From contig NZ_AP018178.1 in the NCBI RefSeq assembly GCF_002368195.1, positions 6,042,145 to 6,106,144 on the forward strand: DNA of 64,000 nt. The letters run 5' to 3'. Both the position numbers and the translations under genes were made by a program. Of this stretch, positions 24,881 through 33,009 are shown one piece after another; position 1 is the first letter of the stretch; every line of letters starts with the position of its first letter. The stretch is from Calothrix sp. NIES-2100 (lineage in GTDB: Bacteria > Cyanobacteriota > Cyanobacteriia > Cyanobacteriales > Nostocaceae). The notes beneath the pieces were generated by a model that was not told where the DNA came from, did no database searches, and saw only the letters and a program-made list of their open reading frames with translations.

Positions 24881-26089
24881 ATGAGCGAACGCACAGTTAT
24901 GACACGTCTGCTTTTCATTACAGAAAGATTTGCGCCAGATTTGGGTGGTTTGGCTAGGAGTGCAACGAGGTTGGTGGGGACTCTATCGCAACTGGGTATG
25001 GAAGTTGATGTTGTGACTTGGAGTCGTTATTTACAGCCAGGTGAAGTTTTACCACCGGAAGCGGGAGAGGCAAATATTCGGGTTTATCGCATAGGGTTAT
25101 ACCGGCATTGGGATATGACGATGCCCCATACATTAAATGTTCTGGATTGGTTACACTCGTCTCATGCTTATGATGCTGTATGGGGTCATTACTTGTTTCC
25201 GAGTGGTTTTTTAGCTACTTGGTTTGCAGCACTTCAAGGATTAGCAAGCACAGTTAGCGCCCGTGGTAATGATATTGACCGCGAAATGTTTCCACCGGGA
25301 GATTTTGCCCGTTTACAATGGACGCTACAACACGCCAAGGTGATTACGGCGGTAAGTGCTGATATGTCTCGGAAAATTCAGCTACTCGCTGGGCGGGATG
25401 ATGTGTTGGTGTTGAAGAATGTAGTTGATACGGAAATATTTTCTCCGCAGAACCCCACCCCCAACCCCTCTCCGCAAGCGAGGAGGGGAGCAATGAGTAA
25501 ACAGTTGCTAGGAATTACTCCAGATGAGGTGGTGTTGGGATTTTGTGGGGAATTGCGGGAAAAAAAAGGACAGCAGTTTTTGCTGAATGCTTTAACAAAA
25601 GTTCGTCAAGTGCGTGCTGCTTGTCTATTAATTATTGGTGAGGTAAGGGCTTCTCAGGAATCTGTGCTGCAATTATACAAAACGCATCAGCCAGAAAATG
25701 CCCAGAGGATAATTATTACAGGACATTTGCCTAACCCGGAAACTGTTGCTGAACATTTGCGGCTGTGTGATGTTTATCTCCAGCCTTCACTGTGGGAAGG
25801 TATGCCAAATGCTTTATTAGAGGCAATGGCTTGTGGTTGTTGTTGTATCGCCAGTGATGCGGGTGGGATTCCGGAGGTGATTACACATGGTAAAAATGGC
25901 TTGTTGCTACCTCGTTCTCATTTGCACAAGCTGGGTGAGGCGGTGCTGGAATGTTTGGCGATGACAACCGAAGAAAAAAATCACATTAGCCAAGCTGCAC
26001 GCGATCGCATTTTAACTGATTATTCCTTAGCTCAGGAAAAGTTGCAACTTCAAACTTTAATCGCCCGTTTAATTCCCAATTCTGTATAA
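24881..26089 (+). CDS. GT4 glycosyltransferase with in-frame repeat insertion
   Basis: 402-residue GT-B glycosyltransferase of family GT4. The start is placed at ATG 24881 (after AAAGGGGAAA), giving TRLLFITERFAPDLGGLARS, the donor/acceptor loop of this family; the 116 extra residues upstream in frame are not protein-like. The C-terminal donor site has PSLWEGMPNALLEAMACGCC with the E-x7-E motif, then IASDAGGIPEVI. Residues 191-203 (NPTPNPSPQARRG) translate a cyanobacterial intergenic palindrome inserted in frame right after VVDTEIF. It probably acts in exopolysaccharide or glycolipid synthesis; the sugar is unknown. Its 3' end overlaps the convergent GT4 gene by 40 bp. Confidence 0.88.
   Translation: MSERTVMTRLLFITERFAPDLGGLARSATRLVGTLSQLGMEVDVVTWSRYLQPGEVLPPEAGEANIRVYRIGLYRHWDMTMPHTLNVLDWLHSSHAYDAVWGHYLFPSGFLATWFAALQGLASTVSARGNDIDREMFPPGDFARLQWTLQHAKVITAVSADMSRKIQLLAGRDDVLVLKNVVDTEIFSPQNPTPNPSPQARRGAMSKQLLGITPDEVVLGFCGELREKKGQQFLLNALTKVRQVRAACLLIIGEVRASQESVLQLYKTHQPENAQRIIITGHLPNPETVAEHLRLCDVYLQPSLWEGMPNALLEAMACGCCCIASDAGGIPEVITHGKNGLLLPRSHLHKLGEAVLECLAMTTEEKNHISQAARDRILTDYSLAQEKLQLQTLIARLIPNSV
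25450..25490. repeat. intergenic-type palindrome inside a coding frame
   Basis: GAACCCCACCCCCAACCCCT continuing CTCCGCAAGCGAGGAGGGGA. The CCCCTC/GAGGGG arms with CGC/GCG form a hairpin. This is the repeat whose translation NPTPNPSP is spread through cyanobacterial genomes. It lies in frame within the glycosyltransferase gene. Confidence 0.8.
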
Positions 26090-27240
26090 GCATTAATCAA
26101 AGCTTCACCGGCACGTTGCCAAGTATAATAGTCTTCAATCCGTTGACGGGCATTTACAGCCAGTTGTGTTGCTCGTTCTTGGTCATTTTGCCAGCGTAAT
26201 ACAACATCCTTAATCGACTTTGCTGAACCTGGTTTGACTAATAAAAAATGTACTCCGTCTTCTCCTAATTCCCTGACTACTGCTAAATCGCTAGCAATTA
26301 CAGGTATTCCTGTCGCCATTCCTTCTAAAATCTTTAGGGGACAACAACCTTGAACTAAATTGCGATCGCTTGGCATCAAAGGTGCCAAAATTACATCACT
26401 GGTGTGAATATGTTCTACCAATCGTGTTTGTGACATTGCTGGGAGAATAGTTAATTTATCTGCTACTCCCAACTTTTGCGCTAACTGTTTTAATGCTTTA
26501 ATTTGATAGTCTCTGGTTTGTCCGATAACTTTCAAAGCGGCGGGAAATTCTCGGTTTATCAATGCTAATGCTTCTACTGCCAGGTTTACACCTTGCCAAG
26601 GTGAAAGTGTACCAAAATATATCATTTGGAATTTGTCATTTGTGATTTGTCCCTTGTCATTTGTAAAGATATTTAAATCTACGCCGTTGGGAATGACGCG
26701 AATTTTATTTGCAGGTACCCCGCGATTTTGCAAATATTGGCTGGTGATACTGCTGGGGGTGATAATTAAATCGGCTGCAGCTAGACAAATTTGTTCTTGA
26801 GAGTGCAATTTATGCAGTAGTTCTCTATCTTCAGCTACGGCAGGATAGCGATATTTTAACTCGATTGAAGGTAAACCGTTCACTTCAAAAATTAGGCGAT
26901 CGCAATATCTCTGTTTATTGCGGGCTATGGAAAAACCTTCGTAAATTGAACGTATTTGTATGACTTCAAATCGCTTTCCTTGCAACCATGTCATGAGTAA
27001 ACGCCGAAAATATAAAACTCTGTGAATTAAAGTATCACCTATGGCTGGTAATGTTGTTTGGATAACTTGCGGATAAATTTCCTGGGAATTTATACCTGTT
27101 GCTGTCGGCGAAACTGTTATTAACTGGATATGATCAAATGCTGCTGCTAAAGCAATAGAAAAAGCTTCAATATGAATTGCTGCACCCTTCGGCGCGGGAA
27201 CAGTATCAAAGGCAATATAAGCGATTTTGGATTTGCTCAT
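26050..27240 (-). CDS. GT4 glycosyltransferase with in-frame heptamer insertion
   Basis: 396-residue GT-B glycosyltransferase, family GT4. The N-domain starts KIAYIAFDTVPAPKGAAIHI. The hinge is KIRVIPNGVDLNIF, and the C-domain has IYFGTLSPWQGVNLAVEAL and the donor-binding stretch CCPLKILEGMATGIPVIASD. Residues 193-205 (TNDKGQITNDKFQ) translate a TTTGTCATTTGTC-type heptamer tract and look like an insertion. It converges on and overlaps the other GT4 gene by 40 bp. The two are likely parts of one polysaccharide or glycan locus. Confidence 0.88.
   Translation of the reverse strand: MSKSKIAYIAFDTVPAPKGAAIHIEAFSIALAAAFDHIQLITVSPTATGINSQEIYPQVIQTTLPAIGDTLIHRVLYFRRLLMTWLQGKRFEVIQIRSIYEGFSIARNKQRYCDRLIFEVNGLPSIELKYRYPAVAEDRELLHKLHSQEQICLAAADLIITPSSITSQYLQNRGVPANKIRVIPNGVDLNIFTNDKGQITNDKFQMIYFGTLSPWQGVNLAVEALALINREFPAALKVIGQTRDYQIKALKQLAQKLGVADKLTILPAMSQTRLVEHIHTSDVILAPLMPSDRNLVQGCCPLKILEGMATGIPVIASDLAVVRELGEDGVHFLLVKPGSAKSIKDVVLRWQNDQERATQLAVNARQRIEDYYTWQRAGEALINAYTELGIKRAIKV
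26626..26666. repeat. heptamer repeat inside a glycosyltransferase gene
   Basis: TTTGGAATTTGTCATTTGTG then ATTTGTCCCTTGTCATTTGT: imperfect copies of the same TTTGTCA unit seen in the intergenic gaps at about 35575, 41040 and 56620. Here the unit is in frame within the coding sequence. Confidence 0.8.
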
Positions 27241-27354
27241 GAATGTATCTAAATTTCGTTGACACGTAATTTTCTGTTTGGTATACTGACGGCAAAATTG
27301 TATACATTGCTAATATATATTAATTAATTTTAGTTGCGAAAGGTGATTTGGAGT

Positions 27355-27402
27355 AATGAACCGCAGAGGCACAGAGGGCACAGAGACACAGAGGAAAGAG
27401 TT
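27355..27402. repeat. CAGAGGCACAGAGG repeat
   Basis: AATGAACCGCAGAGGCACAG, AGGGCACAGAGACACAGAGG and AAAGAG: tandem CAGAGGCA/CACAGAG units. It is a dispersed intergenic repeat of filamentous cyanobacteria, located in the 200-bp gap before the membrane-protein operon. Confidence 0.7.
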
Positions 27403-27496
27403 TTATATTTGAGTTGAAAGTTAATCAAAATTTTTCCAAAGTTTGTGCGCCAGCAAATCAATATTTATTTTTTTAATTGCATGGGATTTTAATAAA

Positions 27497-28399
27497 ATGC
27501 TGATTAATTTTCTCAAATTACGAACAAATCAGATTTATACAGCGAAAGCAAAAATTAGTACAGTCATTTCGGATTTGCAGGAAATAGCCGAAATAGATCG
27601 ACTGGCGGAGTTACAGCAAAGTAAATACGCAAAACGAGCGCTTCACTATTTTTACGGGATAATTGGCTCAGTTGTACTTGGGTTCGTTTTGTTGTTTTTA
27701 ATGGAAAAGTTCACCATCGTATCTTTAGTAATACTGGCGTTGTTTTTAGGAATTATTGTTTTGAGTATTGGGATAATTTATGAATTATTTAAAAAATTCA
27801 GTCTGCGAAAATTGAATATTATCAATTATCGCTATGAAGCAACCCACAGAATTGTGGAAATGCTAGCGAGAGATATGGATGAAGCTAGTGAGATTGAAAT
27901 TCAAGTATCTTTTGAACAAACAAAAATTAAAAAAAATATAGCAGAAACTATCCCGCATCCAACTAAGCGCGATTGGAAAATAGATAAATATCAAAATGAA
28001 TGGTTGAGATTAAAAGGACAGTTTTTGGATAAAACCCGCTTTTTATTAACTGCTACTGAGGGTTATAAAACCCAATATGGTTGGAAACGTGGTAGAAGTG
28101 GTAAAAGTAAGTATAAAACGAAAAATAATCATTTGGGGTTAGACGTAGTTTTAAGTTTAAACTATCCCCAACGCCGTTATGGAGCAATTAAAATATTGCA
28201 AAATGATGTCAGCAATGCGGTAAAGCTACCTAGCTTAGCTTATATGCGAGATGTCAAGGTTACAGAAAAGTCTCTGCATCTGGGTGTGAGAATTGCTCCC
28301 CAGGTAGCAGATGATGGCGAAGAAATATATAAGACAATTACGATGATGTTTCTCAGCCTTTATAAAGCTTTAAATTTAGCAAAAGTACTTTCTAAATAA
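27497..28399 (+). CDS. hypothetical membrane protein (first gene of FHA operon)
   Basis: 300 residues from ATG 27497; the TTG 18 codons upstream is less likely. A short cytoplasmic segment precedes two close membrane helices (about residues 45-67 and 71-93: VVLGFVLLFLMEKFTIVSLV, ILALFLGIIVLSIGIIYELF). A long soluble C-terminal region with basic stretches (KTQYGWKRGRSGKSKYKTKN) follows. No known domain is recognised. It ends 7 bp before a lipoprotein gene, which ends 3 bp before an FHA gene, so the three are surely co-transcribed. Confidence 0.7.
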   Translation: MLINFLKLRTNQIYTAKAKISTVISDLQEIAEIDRLAELQQSKYAKRALHYFYGIIGSVVLGFVLLFLMEKFTIVSLVILALFLGIIVLSIGIIYELFKKFSLRKLNIINYRYEATHRIVEMLARDMDEASEIEIQVSFEQTKIKKNIAETIPHPTKRDWKIDKYQNEWLRLKGQFLDKTRFLLTATEGYKTQYGWKRGRSGKSKYKTKNNHLGLDVVLSLNYPQRRYGAIKILQNDVSNAVKLPSLAYMRDVKVTEKSLHLGVRIAPQVADDGEEIYKTITMMFLSLYKALNLAKVLSK

Positions 28400-28406
28400 T
28401 AAAAAA

Positions 28407-29078
28407 ATGAAATTAGTAATTTTTAGAAGTTTGATGGCATTATTTTTAATCACTACCATGATTAGCTGTAGTAGTGGTAAATCGGGAAATGAGGTATCTA
28501 ATCCTAGCAATTCTCAAACTACGCCAGTAGCTACGAATGTAGCTGCTACTCAAGGTAAAATTCAATTTAAGACTGAGGGTGGAACTGAATTATTTGCTTT
28601 GAAGCAAGAAGCAGATGGAGCTAAATTAGTAGATGGTAAAAATCAGGAGTTAGCGAGAATTAAAGCAGATAAATCAGGAAAAATTAAAATTAAAAATGCT
28701 GCGGAAAAAGTCTTGGGTTATGTAGTCAATGAAAACGGTGAATGGAAGCTGAAAGATGCTAACCAAAGCCAAGATTTATATATTTTTAGGACACAGAATA
28801 ACGGTGGTTATACTTTAGAAGATGCTGCCAAAAAAGAAGTTTACCGGATTCAGGCTACAAAAGATGGTTTTGAGATAGCAACACCAGATAATAAGTCTGT
28901 TTACCAGGTGAAAGTTAAAGAGGGAAAAATTTCTTTAAGAAAAACACCGACAAAAACTATTTTTTCTACAAAATCACAGTTATCACCGATTGCATTTACC
29001 TGCTTTGGCTTTGATGTTCTCACTCGCGAACAGCAGGCTGGTCTTGCTTATGCTGTAAATTTAACAGGAGGAAAATAA
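28407..29078 (+). CDS. putative lipoprotein (middle gene of FHA operon)
   Basis: 223 residues with a lipoprotein-type signal (MKLVIFRSLMALFLITTMIS then Cys21). The mature part begins with a Ser/Asn/Thr-rich linker, then a repeated beta motif in which short strands alternate (GTELFALKQEADGAKLVDGK, QELARIKADKSGKIKIKNAA, ...YRIQATKDGFEIATPDNKSV), suggesting a repeat beta-fold of unknown class. It is probably anchored facing the periplasm. Position between a membrane protein and an FHA protein suggests a membrane-spanning signalling or envelope complex. Confidence 0.7.
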   Translation: MKLVIFRSLMALFLITTMISCSSGKSGNEVSNPSNSQTTPVATNVAATQGKIQFKTEGGTELFALKQEADGAKLVDGKNQELARIKADKSGKIKIKNAAEKVLGYVVNENGEWKLKDANQSQDLYIFRTQNNGGYTLEDAAKKEVYRIQATKDGFEIATPDNKSVYQVKVKEGKISLRKTPTKTIFSTKSQLSPIAFTCFGFDVLTREQQAGLAYAVNLTGGK

Positions 29079-29081
29079 ACT

Positions 29082-29690
29082 TTGCAAGTTCAACTTCATT
29101 GGTTAGATCCCAATACAGAAGAACAGCGAGAACCATTATTAGAAACTCCTGTAGCGATTGGGCGATTATTTTCACAAATGCCACAACAAATCAATGAGCA
29201 ACGAGTTTCAAGAATAGCGATCGCAGATGATCTAATTGCAGATTACCATGCTTTAATTGATTGGCAAAATCAAGAATTAATGATTACTGACCAAAATACT
29301 AGCACTGGTATCAAAATTAATGGTGTACAGGGAACTGGTGGTAGTTTGCAAAATGGCGATCGCATCACCATTGGCAGTTGTCAAATTGTGGTAAACTTTA
29401 CAGCCACAGCCGGGGAGTGCGATCGCATGGTAGGCTTCTTGTTTAAGCGACGCTGTGGGCGCACTGATAGGACAGGCTGTCCCTATTGTGAGCAAACCTA
29501 CGAAAATGACTACGCCTATTACTCTGACTATGGTCATTATCGCTCAGGATGGGGCAGTGATTATTATGATGAGCGCGATCGCTATTCCTACGATCCCGAC
29601 ACTGGTAATGTAGATTTTACAGAAGCAGATGCTGTGAGTTTAGAGGATGAAAGAGATACTGATTTTGAAAGTGATATGGGAGCAAGTTGA
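29082..29690 (+). CDS. FHA-domain protein with Cys motif and acidic/Tyr-rich tail
   Basis: 202 residues from TTG 29082, 3 bp after the lipoprotein stop. Residues about 20-105 are a forkhead-associated domain (VAIGRLF, SRIAIADDLIADYHALIDWQ, TSTGIKINGV, LQNGDRITIGSCQIVV), which binds phosphothreonine peptides. A Cys cluster follows (CGRTDRTGCPYCEQ), perhaps a metal knuckle, then a Tyr/Asp-rich low-complexity tail. The domain implies a phosphorylated partner; the nearest kinase in the window is the triad kinase at 10.5 kb, a link that is only speculative. Confidence 0.85.
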   Translation: MQVQLHWLDPNTEEQREPLLETPVAIGRLFSQMPQQINEQRVSRIAIADDLIADYHALIDWQNQELMITDQNTSTGIKINGVQGTGGSLQNGDRITIGSCQIVVNFTATAGECDRMVGFLFKRRCGRTDRTGCPYCEQTYENDYAYYSDYGHYRSGWGSDYYDERDRYSYDPDTGNVDFTEADAVSLEDERDTDFESDMGAS

Positions 29691-30196
29691 GAGTTGTCAA
29701 TAGTCATTGGGCATTGGGCATAAGTATTGAATATGCCATTTATCTGTATTTATCTGTATTTATCTGTATTTATCTGCACTTAATTATTGAATGTCGTCAA
29801 TACAGAAGCGATGGATTATAGTTTTTAGCTATGAAAATGTATACCTATTTGAGTAATAAGGGGACATACATAATAGGCTTGAATTGACTTTTGAGGCTAT
29901 ATCTGTAACCAAAATTTTGTGAAGTAGAACGAGAATGTCGCGTTGCTGATTGATAGGATGAATTTTGTTTCACGTAGAGACAAGAAACTGCTTGTCTACG
30001 TATAGGTTCAAAGACGCTTTTGCTGTTTGACGAAGTCTTTCCTAAGGGTAAGCGTTTCTATTCCATCGAAGAAGTTTCTTGCAGCATGGGGTAGAATCAA
30101 TCTTTCGCCCTGCGGAAAAACTTAAATTAATATCCCATTTATGCAACGCCGATAATTTTATATTTTCATTTTTAGTTAGAGCAAGGTGACTGAATC
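29691..30196. other. repeat-containing intergenic region
   Basis: About 506 bp without a supported gene. It holds a GGGCATTGGGCAT tract (29707-29720), four tandem ATTTATCTGT decamers (29738-29777), and an imperfect inverted repeat ACGTAGAGACAAG / CTTGTCTACGT (29972-29984 with 29991-30001). The minus-strand frame at 30042-30281 has no family resemblance. The MurG-like gene's ribosome binding site AAGGTG is at 30183-30188. Confidence 0.55.
29738..29777. repeat. ATTTATCTGT decamer tandem repeat
   Basis: Four consecutive decamers ATTTATCTGT, the last ending in C, with no sequence drift. It is a short simple repeat between genes. Confidence 0.85.
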
Positions 30197-31213
30197 TTGA
30201 CTGAGAATTGGCTGATTTACGCCTTGGGTGGCGGTTGGGGCCATCTGACTCGTGCTTTATCTTTGGGAAGAATAGCCGCAACTCAAAGAAAAGTTAAAAT
30301 TATTACTAATAGTCCATATTGCAACTCTGTAAATCATGATGGTTGTTTGGTTTACTTAATTCCTGAAAAAGCAAATTTTTCGGAAACTTGTTTGTATGTA
30401 CGTGAAATATTGTGCAACCATCAATACGATTGTCTCATTATCGATACCTTCCCCAGAGGATTAGGTGGTGAATTAGCAGATATCTTACCCAATTTGGATC
30501 ATATCCCCCGGATTTTGATTCATCGGGATATTAAATCACGCTATGTAGCAGCCAAAAAATTACGGTCTTTTGTGGTGGAAAACTTTGATAAAGTCATTGT
30601 CCCTGGTGAAGGGAGCGATTTACCATTTTGTGATTTGCCTAAAATAGAGCATACAGCACCCTGGTTAATTCGCAACTGTTGGGAGTTACTCGATAGAGAC
30701 ACCACGCGATCGCGTATCCTCAAAGTAAGTCAAACTGTAAAAACTATCCTCGTTTGTGCATCAGGTAAAACATCAGAGTTGAGTTTATTTGGACAATTAA
30801 CCCTGTGGCTACAGCAAAATTTCCCTAATTGTGCAGTCAGAATTTTAGCAGCAACTTGTCCCGAAGAATGTCCACAAGAGTTGTGGGTATCTCACCATCC
30901 CGGAATTGAATGTCTAGCAGCAGCAGATGTCGTCATTGGCGGCGCGGGTTACAACACAGTTTACGAATGTGCTGCGGTTGGTGTACCTTTAGTAGCGCTA
31001 CCTTTAGAACGACTATACGATCGCCAAGAAACAAGAGCTTACAAAGCTTATTGGGTGGAAAATCAAGATGCAAGGTTTGACAAACAGCTACTAAGCATAT
31101 ACGGAATTGTTAAAAGACTACTAGAACAAGCAAAATCAGCAACCCGCGTACATATGCCTTTTTATATTAACGGTGCAGTGCAGGCAGTGCATCAAATTGA
31201 GCAAATTAAATAA
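30197..31213 (+). CDS. MurG/GT28-like glycosyltransferase-fold protein
   Basis: 338 residues from TTG 30197, with AAGGTG about 8 bases upstream. The N-terminal glycine-rich loop is YALGGGWGHLTRALSLGRI; the C-terminal half has ADVVIGGAGYNTVYECAAVG then VPLVALPLERLYDRQETRA, the UDP-sugar-binding signature of MurG/GT28 enzymes. It is shorter than MurG and lacks an obvious membrane-association patch, so it is likely a distinct cyanobacterial glycosyltransferase. Donor and acceptor are unknown. It stands alone, with repeats on both sides. Confidence 0.75.
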   Translation: MTENWLIYALGGGWGHLTRALSLGRIAATQRKVKIITNSPYCNSVNHDGCLVYLIPEKANFSETCLYVREILCNHQYDCLIIDTFPRGLGGELADILPNLDHIPRILIHRDIKSRYVAAKKLRSFVVENFDKVIVPGEGSDLPFCDLPKIEHTAPWLIRNCWELLDRDTTRSRILKVSQTVKTILVCASGKTSELSLFGQLTLWLQQNFPNCAVRILAATCPEECPQELWVSHHPGIECLAAADVVIGGAGYNTVYECAAVGVPLVALPLERLYDRQETRAYKAYWVENQDARFDKQLLSIYGIVKRLLEQAKSATRVHMPFYINGAVQAVHQIEQIK

Positions 31214-31494
31214 TGTCATGGGGCATTGGGCATCGGGCATTGGGCATTGGGCATTTGTCCCCCTTGTCCTCCTTGTCCTCCCGAAGTCTGATCGCCGGAA
31301 GCCGGCGCTCAGACTTCTCTCCTTGTCCCCCCTGCTCCCCTGCTCCCCCATTTCATTAAATCTATCCTAGGGAAGTCGGAAATAAAAATTTCTTGTGTAA
31401 GATACATCTAAAATAATGCGATCGCCTAATCGCCCCCTTCCCAAATCTAAAATCTCAAATCTAAAATCTAAAAGTTCTTACACCTGTACCCATT
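31214..31494. other. repeat-filled gap before ftsW
   Basis: Contains GGGCATTGGGCATT copies (31219-31255), CCTTGTCCTCC tracts on either side of a 35-bp palindrome, one HIP1 site, and an AAATCTAAAATCT tract (31442-31472). No gene is seen. Confidence 0.6.
31283..31317. repeat. 35-bp REP-like palindrome
   Basis: GAAGTCTG (31283-31290) pairs with CAGACTTC (31310-31317), and CGCCGG (31293-31298) with CCGGCG (31302-31307). These are separated by symmetric 2-nt bulges (AT/CT) and a 3-nt loop AAG. The two stems of 8 and 6 pairs are perfect. It sits inside a CTTGTCC tract. Confidence 0.85.
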
Positions 31495-32697
31495 GTGAAT
31501 CTCAGCCGCCTGATACCCATTTTTGATAATACTGTCTCTAGCTGGGCTTTAGAAGCGCGGCTGTTGCGCTGGTTAACATTGATTTGGCTGTGTGTCGGTT
31601 TAATTGTACTGTTTTCAGCGTCTTATACTGTTGCCGCTGCACGTCAGAATGATGGACTGTATTACTTTAAGCGCCAACTTATTTGGGTTTTTGTTTCGTT
31701 AATTTTATTCAATATTATTGTGCATCTCCCTTTAAAGAAAATTGTGGGGATAGCTCATTGGTTTTTGATATTTTTTTTAGTCTTAATTTTCATGACCCTT
31801 GTACCAGGAATGGGAAAAAAGGCTTTTGATGCAGCACGCTGGATAGCGCTAGGGCCAATTCCCATTCAACCGTCAGAACTAATTAAACCCTTTTTGGTAC
31901 TACAAAGTGCGCGAGTATTTGGTCAGTGGGAAAAACTCAGTTGGCGGATTCGCTTCACTTGGTTGGGAATTTTTGGTCTTGTACTTTTGGGAATTATTGC
32001 TCAGCCTAACTTGAGTACAACAGCACTCTGCGGTACAACTATCTGGCTAATAGCTTTATCAGCCGGAATACCTTTCAAGTACCTGGGAGGAACAGCAGTT
32101 GGTGGCGTTTTGTTGGCTTTATTGAGTATCAGCATCAAAGAGTACCAGCGCAAGCGGGTGATGTCGTTCCTCAATCCTTGGGCTGATGCGACAGGCGATG
32201 GCTACCAACTAGTGCAAAGCTTGCTAGCAGTCGGTTCTGGTCAAACTTGGGGTTCGGGGTTTGGACTTTCCCAACAAAAGCTGTTTTATCTACCAATTCA
32301 GGATACCGATTTTATTTTTGCCGTGTTCGCTGAAGAATTTGGCTTTGTTGGCAGTATGGTTTTGCTGTTATTGTTAGCTTTATTTGCCTCTATGGGATTA
32401 ATGGTGGCGCTAAAAACTAAAAATCCAGTATCTCGATTGGTAGCGATTGGTGTAACTATTGTGATGGTGGGACAATCATTACTTCATATCGGCGTTGCTA
32501 CAGGTGCTTTACCCACTACTGGCTTACCTTTACCCATGTTTAGTTACGGTGGTAATTCGATGATTGCTAGTTTAGTAGGATCTGCGTTACTGATTCGCGT
32601 AGCACGAGAGAGTAGTGAAGCAGAAGTAGTCCCATTGCGCACAACTGGGCGGGAACTTCAGCGTCAGCGCCGAATTTTCAAGAAAACTAAAGTTTAA
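31495..32697 (+). CDS. ftsW: peptidoglycan glycosyltransferase / division protein FtsW
   Basis: 400-residue SEDS-family polytopic membrane protein that polymerises septal peptidoglycan from lipid II with a partner class B PBP. About ten membrane helices are visible. SEDS hallmarks are AARWIALGPIPIQPSELIKP, NPWADATGDGYQLVQSLLAV, DTDFIFAVFAEEFGFVGSMV and PTTGLPLPMFSYGGNSMIAS. The last fits FtsW better than RodA. GTG start at 31495. The C-terminal tail is basic (QRQRRIFKKTKV). No division cluster neighbours are present. Confidence 0.93.
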   Translation: MNLSRLIPIFDNTVSSWALEARLLRWLTLIWLCVGLIVLFSASYTVAAARQNDGLYYFKRQLIWVFVSLILFNIIVHLPLKKIVGIAHWFLIFFLVLIFMTLVPGMGKKAFDAARWIALGPIPIQPSELIKPFLVLQSARVFGQWEKLSWRIRFTWLGIFGLVLLGIIAQPNLSTTALCGTTIWLIALSAGIPFKYLGGTAVGGVLLALLSISIKEYQRKRVMSFLNPWADATGDGYQLVQSLLAVGSGQTWGSGFGLSQQKLFYLPIQDTDFIFAVFAEEFGFVGSMVLLLLLALFASMGLMVALKTKNPVSRLVAIGVTIVMVGQSLLHIGVATGALPTTGLPLPMFSYGGNSMIASLVGSALLIRVARESSEAEVVPLRTTGRELQRQRRIFKKTKV

Positions 32698-32738
32698 TTT
32701 TCAATCTTAACCATCTCATATTTCAAGCTTCGTCTTCC

Positions 32739-32990
32739 AAGCTTGAAGTTTCGTCTTCCAAGCTCGAAGTTTCGTCTTCCAAGCTCGAAGTTTCATGTTC
32801 CAAGCTCGAAGTTTCATGTTCCAAGCTCGAAGCTTCGTCTTCCAAGCTTGAAGTTTCGTCTTCCAAGCTCGAAGTTTCGTCTTCCAAGGTCGAAGTTTCA
32901 TGTTCCAAGCTTGAAGTTTCGTCTTCCAAGCTCGAAGTTTCATGTTCCAAGCTTGAAGCTTCATGTTCCAAGCTCAAAGCTTCGTCTTCC
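32739..32990. repeat. 21-bp minisatellite, 12 full units
   Basis: Twelve contiguous 21-bp units of the form AAGCTCGAAGTTTCGTCTTC-C with variants CATGTTCC and AAGCTTGAAG, plus partial units at both ends (32721-32738 and from 32991). Because 21 is a multiple of 3, several frames on both strands stay open: on the plus strand SSKFRLP heptapeptides run in frame into the NUDIX gene; on the minus strand SLEDETS or KLRAWKT heptapeptides. Confidence 0.95.
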
Positions 32991-33009
32991 ATACTTGATA
33001 TTTCACAAA

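Noticed and set aside
30042..30281. 79-codon minus-strand frame overlapping the MurG-like gene start
   Set aside because: It overlaps the real gene's leader and first codons and contains no protein-like pattern.
32716..32992. Two minus-strand frames of heptapeptide repeats (SLEDETS and KLRAWKT types)
   Set aside because: They are alternative-frame readings of the 21-bp minisatellite and contain nothing else.
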